Origin: Morganella morganii H1r | GTDB taxonomy: Bacteria > Pseudomonadota > Gammaproteobacteria > Enterobacterales > Enterobacteriaceae | DNA: 64,000 nucleotides | Direction: 5' to 3' | Assembly: GCF_000633515.1 (NCBI RefSeq) | Contig: NZ_AYMP01000004.1 | Location: forward strand, 124,001-188,000 | Notes under the pieces: generated by a model | What the model was told of the DNA's origin: nothing | The model's input: only the letters and a program-made list of their open reading frames with translations | Databases searched by the model: none | Translations under genes and position numbers: made by a program | In this document: positions 60,838 to 64,000 of the stretch, in pieces | How the letters are laid out: each line of letters begins with the position of its first letter | Position numbering within the stretch: the stretch's first letter is position 1

Positions 60838-63800
60838 TCAGGGTTTGTCACCGGCTGGCGGCAGAACCGTAAAGACCCCGGCTGCCGCAGACTGCGCCTG
60901 AATCTCCCGGTCATACATGGCTTCGCCAAAGGCCGGAGGAATAGTAAAGCGCCCTGTATTCACCGGTTTTATCTGATAGATAAACTCCTGACTATCCGCC
61001 GCAGCACTGCCGTAGATAAGCACTCTGTCCTCGCGGGCATCAGTGAAGTCCGGCACCCAGCGGCGGCCGGTGCTGAACGGGAGCTGTGACAGTTGCAGGC
61101 TGTCCGCCGCTTCCGGATCCTGACGCACCACCTCAAACCCGCCCGGCAGCAGATCCGCCACCACAATATTATTCAGTCCCTGTTTGGTGTTGGCGCGGAT
61201 ATGCAGACGGGCATACACTTTTTCGCCCTGTGCCGCACGGGTTATCACCTCACCTTTTTCATTCAGGTAATCACGGCTGATTTCCAGCCCTTTCGCCACT
61301 GCCGCCTGCGACGGTGTGCGGTCAAAACCGGATTCTGTCACCACATACCAGGCCGGATTATCCGACGGATTATCAAAGCGGATTTCACTGACACCGTCAC
61401 CGAACTTTCCGGTCGCGGAGACATTTTTCATCACCGAAATCACTTCAGGCGCTTCTTTGCCTTTCAGGACACTGATAGTGAGTTCACCGGCTTGTGCCCC
61501 GCTCTGCTGCATATGACGGCTGTAGTATTCCATTGCCAGAATACTCATGGCTGCTGAATAGGTGGTGTAACGCTCCTCTTTAAAGCGCAGCACCATGTTT
61601 TCCAACAGTTGCGGCGGGATAGCAGACACTTTTTCCGGGAAGTGACGGACAATCAGATAGAGCCGTGTGCTGTCCTGCACCAGCGGATCGAGATAGCGCC
61701 GTGTCCACCATGCTTTATTGTAAGCCGTGTTCAGGGCTTTCCACGTCGGCGCCAGCATCATATCCGCCTGTTTATCCATCTTCAGCATTTTGTAGGATGC
61801 CGCGAGATACAGCGCACCCGGGTCATCCTGCCAGGCGTCCGGATAACTGCTCTGCATCTGTGTCTGTACTTCAGCCAGCAGTCCGGTGGTCACCTCGCCC
61901 TGACGGGTCAGCAGGTAGACAGCAAAGGCGCGCATCCGCAGATCATCCTGCGTATTGAGCATCGGGTTCGCCGCCACTTTCTTCAGGTAAATATTGGCGG
62001 AGCCGAGCAGTGATTCCTGCACCGGATAACCCGCGTCCTGTGCTTCCAGCAGGAACTGCACCACATACAGCGTGACAAACGGATCGGTTTCCGGCATCGC
62101 CTGCCATTCACCGATACCACCCTGACCATTCTGCCGTGTCAGCAGTGTGGTCATGGTCTGTTGCAGCTGTTTGCGGATCGCCGCCTGTGACTGCAATGTG
62201 CTGATTTCCGGATTACGCTGACTGAACAGCAGCGGAATGGCGCGGCTGGTGATCTGCTCCGAACAGTTATACGGATAGTTATCCAGATACTGCGACAGCG
62301 CCTCACTCATCACCATCGGCGAGTATGACACCCGCGCATCCCGTTTGGCATAGTTATCAAACATCTGCCGCAGCGCCGTCACCCGTTGCTGTTTACCGTC
62401 CATCCGTCCGAGAGACGAGCGGGTGCGGTAAGCCGAGGCCGGACGGACTGACAGATTCTGCGTGCGGACTGCCGATTTATCCCCGGAAGTGACACGGAAA
62501 GTGATATCCGCCGTGCCCGGCAGCGCATTGGCTTTCAGGCGGAACGACAGTACTGCCTCTTTCTTCTCACCGAGGGTGATCTGCTCACGGCTGCTGCCGG
62601 TGATTTCCAGTGCCGGATCAGCGCTGACAGTGACATCCAGCGGCACCGCTTCGCCGCTCAGGCCGGTCAGATTATTGGCAATACCGAGGGAGACATCAAA
62701 TTCATCCCCCGGGGAGACCATGGCCGGAATATTCGGCGTCAGCACAAAATCATCCCGTACCGTTGTGCTGCTCTGTGTGTGACCGATGCGGTCAGGTGAA
62801 ACCGATACTGCCATCACGCGGATCTTACCGTTGAAATAATCCGGCACCTGATAATTAAAGACCGCGTCACCATCAACGGCAGTGATCCCCGACCAGTACG
62901 CTACCGGTTCATCCCGCTTGCGTTTGAACGGATTAAGATGCAGATCGATTCCTTCTCCGGCATCCCCGCCCGGTGCTGCGGTCAGCGCCATCATTTTGCT
63001 GAATTCCGGCAGGATCAGGTCAAGGATCTGGGTGCTTTTCACTTCCAGCGCCCGTTTGCGGAAGAAATAGTCGAGCGGATCCTTCAGACGGTAACGCGCC
63101 ACCTGCAATATGCCTTCATCGATGGCAAAGACCACCACATTCTGCGGCGAGGTGGTTTTCACATGAACCGCCAGATTTTCACCCGGTTTCATCACGTCCG
63201 GCGATGTCAGTGAAATCCCCGCGTTAAACGCCTCATGGCTGACACGGAACGGCTGTACGCCGAAGCTCAGCGGGCTCATAAAGATTTCATCGGAGTTGAT
63301 ATCGCGGACAAACTGCACGTTAACATAGCCGTTGCCGGTCAGCTCTGCCGGTACGCGGATTTTCTGCACCGAGTTAGTGGTGTCCGCGCGGAACCACACC
63401 CACTGATACACTTTGTCGCGCTCAATGGTGATAATACCGCTGCCGGTGTACGGCGCGCTGACAGCAATTTCAATCTCTTCGCCCGGTTTGTATTCCTCTT
63501 TATTCAGCGTCAGCTGCAGTTCCGCATTGCGATCCAGCGAGCGGGTGATATTCGCGTTACCGGCAACGGTGTAGTCGGTTCTGTTCAGCACATTACCGTC
63601 CGCATCTTCCGCCTGTAAGATAAAGTGGCCGGGTTTCGAGGTGTTCAGTGTGAAATCTGTACCGGTGCTGCTGATGGTCAGCGGTTGTTCATCAATCCGG
63701 GTTTCTTTCAGTCTGGACTGATATTTGAAGACCCCGGACGGCTGGCGCATCAGCACCGAAATGTATTTCTGCTCCAGAAGCACCAGTTTCAGATTGCTCT

Positions 63801-64000
63801 TTTCAATACGGGTCAGTGACGGATCCACCGCAATCAGATTCAGTACCCGCAGTGCATCCTTACTGATGTAATCTGTGTCGCCGTCCGCTTTGATACCCAC
63901 CAGCGAATCATGCGGGGAGACCAGTACCCGCGCCGCTGCCGTGACCGAACGGCCGCTGCCCGGCTCAAACGCTTCGGTGAACAGTTGTAACTGATAGGTC
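60838..64000 (-). CDS. yfhM: Alpha-2-macroglobulin family protein (YfhM type), 5' end outside window
   Basis: Open to the window edge; 1053 C-terminal residues are visible and the upstream frame (TYQLQLFTEAFEPG) continues beyond position 64000. Bacterial alpha-2-macroglobulins are periplasmic lipoproteins thought to trap proteases. The thioester motif is CSEQ in NYPYNCSEQITSRAI, preserving the Cys and Gln, in place of the CLEQ I recall for E. coli. The complement-like helical domain and receptor-like C-terminus follow. Upstream of and operonic with pbpC, suggesting joint envelope defence and repair. Confidence 0.93.
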   Translation of the reverse strand, partial: TYQLQLFTEAFEPGSGRSVTAAARVLVSPHDSLVGIKADGDTDYISKDALRVLNLIAVDPSLTRIEKSNLKLVLLEQKYISVLMRQPSGVFKYQSRLKETRIDEQPLTISSTGTDFTLNTSKPGHFILQAEDADGNVLNRTDYTVAGNANITRSLDRNAELQLTLNKEEYKPGEEIEIAVSAPYTGSGIITIERDKVYQWVWFRADTTNSVQKIRVPAELTGNGYVNVQFVRDINSDEIFMSPLSFGVQPFRVSHEAFNAGISLTSPDVMKPGENLAVHVKTTSPQNVVVFAIDEGILQVARYRLKDPLDYFFRKRALEVKSTQILDLILPEFSKMMALTAAPGGDAGEGIDLHLNPFKRKRDEPVAYWSGITAVDGDAVFNYQVPDYFNGKIRVMAVSVSPDRIGHTQSSTTVRDDFVLTPNIPAMVSPGDEFDVSLGIANNLTGLSGEAVPLDVTVSADPALEITGSSREQITLGEKKEAVLSFRLKANALPGTADITFRVTSGDKSAVRTQNLSVRPASAYRTRSSLGRMDGKQQRVTALRQMFDNYAKRDARVSYSPMVMSEALSQYLDNYPYNCSEQITSRAIPLLFSQRNPEISTLQSQAAIRKQLQQTMTTLLTRQNGQGGIGEWQAMPETDPFVTLYVVQFLLEAQDAGYPVQESLLGSANIYLKKVAANPMLNTQDDLRMRAFAVYLLTRQGEVTTGLLAEVQTQMQSSYPDAWQDDPGALYLAASYKMLKMDKQADMMLAPTWKALNTAYNKAWWTRRYLDPLVQDSTRLYLIVRHFPEKVSAIPPQLLENMVLRFKEERYTTYSAAMSILAMEYYSRHMQQSGAQAGELTISVLKGKEAPEVISVMKNVSATGKFGDGVSEIRFDNPSDNPAWYVVTESGFDRTPSQAAVAKGLEISRDYLNEKGEVITRAAQGEKVYARLHIRANTKQGLNNIVVADLLPGGFEVVRQDPEAADSLQLSQLPFSTGRRWVPDFTDAREDRVLIYGSAAADSQEFIYQIKPVNTGRFTIPPAFGEAMYDREIQAQSAAAGVFTVLPPAGDKP

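Overview
This 64 kb window is chromosomal DNA of an enterobacterium. Protein similarity and gene order match the E. coli blocks cyoABCDE-yajR-yajQ-panE-yajL-thiI-xseB-ispA-dxs, nrdR-ribD-ribH-nusB-thiL, yajC-secD-secF with tgt and queA, phoBR-brnQ-sbcDC-mak-rdgC, and uppP-folB-plsY-tsaD-rpsU-dnaG-rpoD-ileX. The moderate G+C content and the protein variants suggest the Morganellaceae, most likely Morganella. That assignment is inference from remembered sequences, not a search result.

Layout: 1-4013 is the cytochrome bo3 operon (cyoA partial, cyoB, C, D, E). 4122-7665 holds yajR, yajQ, panE and yajL. 7707-9419 is an extra DUF4153 membrane protein. 9565-14364 covers thiamine/4-thiouridine and isoprenoid genes (thiI; xseB-ispA-dxs). 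14434-18117 is riboflavin, thiamine and NrdR. 18229-23826 is Sec accessory proteins and queuosine tRNA modification. 23937-26775 is acpH, a 2-Cys peroxiredoxin and brnQ. 27170-29185 is the phosphate two-component pair with an intact Pho box. 29465-37371 is sbcDC, a nitroreductase, mak and rdgC. 37422-38843 is a PhlG-like hydrolase with a divergent TetR repressor. 38879-43954 is a selenium/nickel block: yedF, yedE, an ERIC repeat, hypE, hypD and a histidine-rich hypB. 44212-47351 is uppP, folB, plsY and tsaD. 47801-51899 is the macromolecular synthesis operon rpsU-dnaG-rpoD, followed by tRNA-Ile2 (ileX). 52642-57321 is one giant Sel1-repeat gene. A frameshifted DMT transporter and pbpC with partial yfhM finish the window.

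Most of the window is conserved core genome. The accessory parts are the DUF4153 gene, the phlG/tetR pair, the ERIC-containing gap, and the stretch after ileX. That last stretch carries short direct repeats resembling integrase arm sites, the Sel1 giant and the broken transporter.

The most unusual signals are in non-coding DNA. The 5' leader of yedE can fold into a compact two-helix structure that covers the ribosome site and start of an untracked 29-codon ORF. It is followed by a terminator-like hairpin with a seven-U run, ending 9 nt before the yedE start codon. This resembles riboswitch or attenuator architecture. Separately, three consensus DnaA boxes cluster within 186 bp around the rpsU-dnaG-rpoD promoter. 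The hyp cluster has no hypC (hypB is followed 9 nt later by hypD). The tail of hypE is part of an extended inverted repeat around the ERIC element. I saw no CRISPR array, rRNA, intact prophage or insertion sequence.
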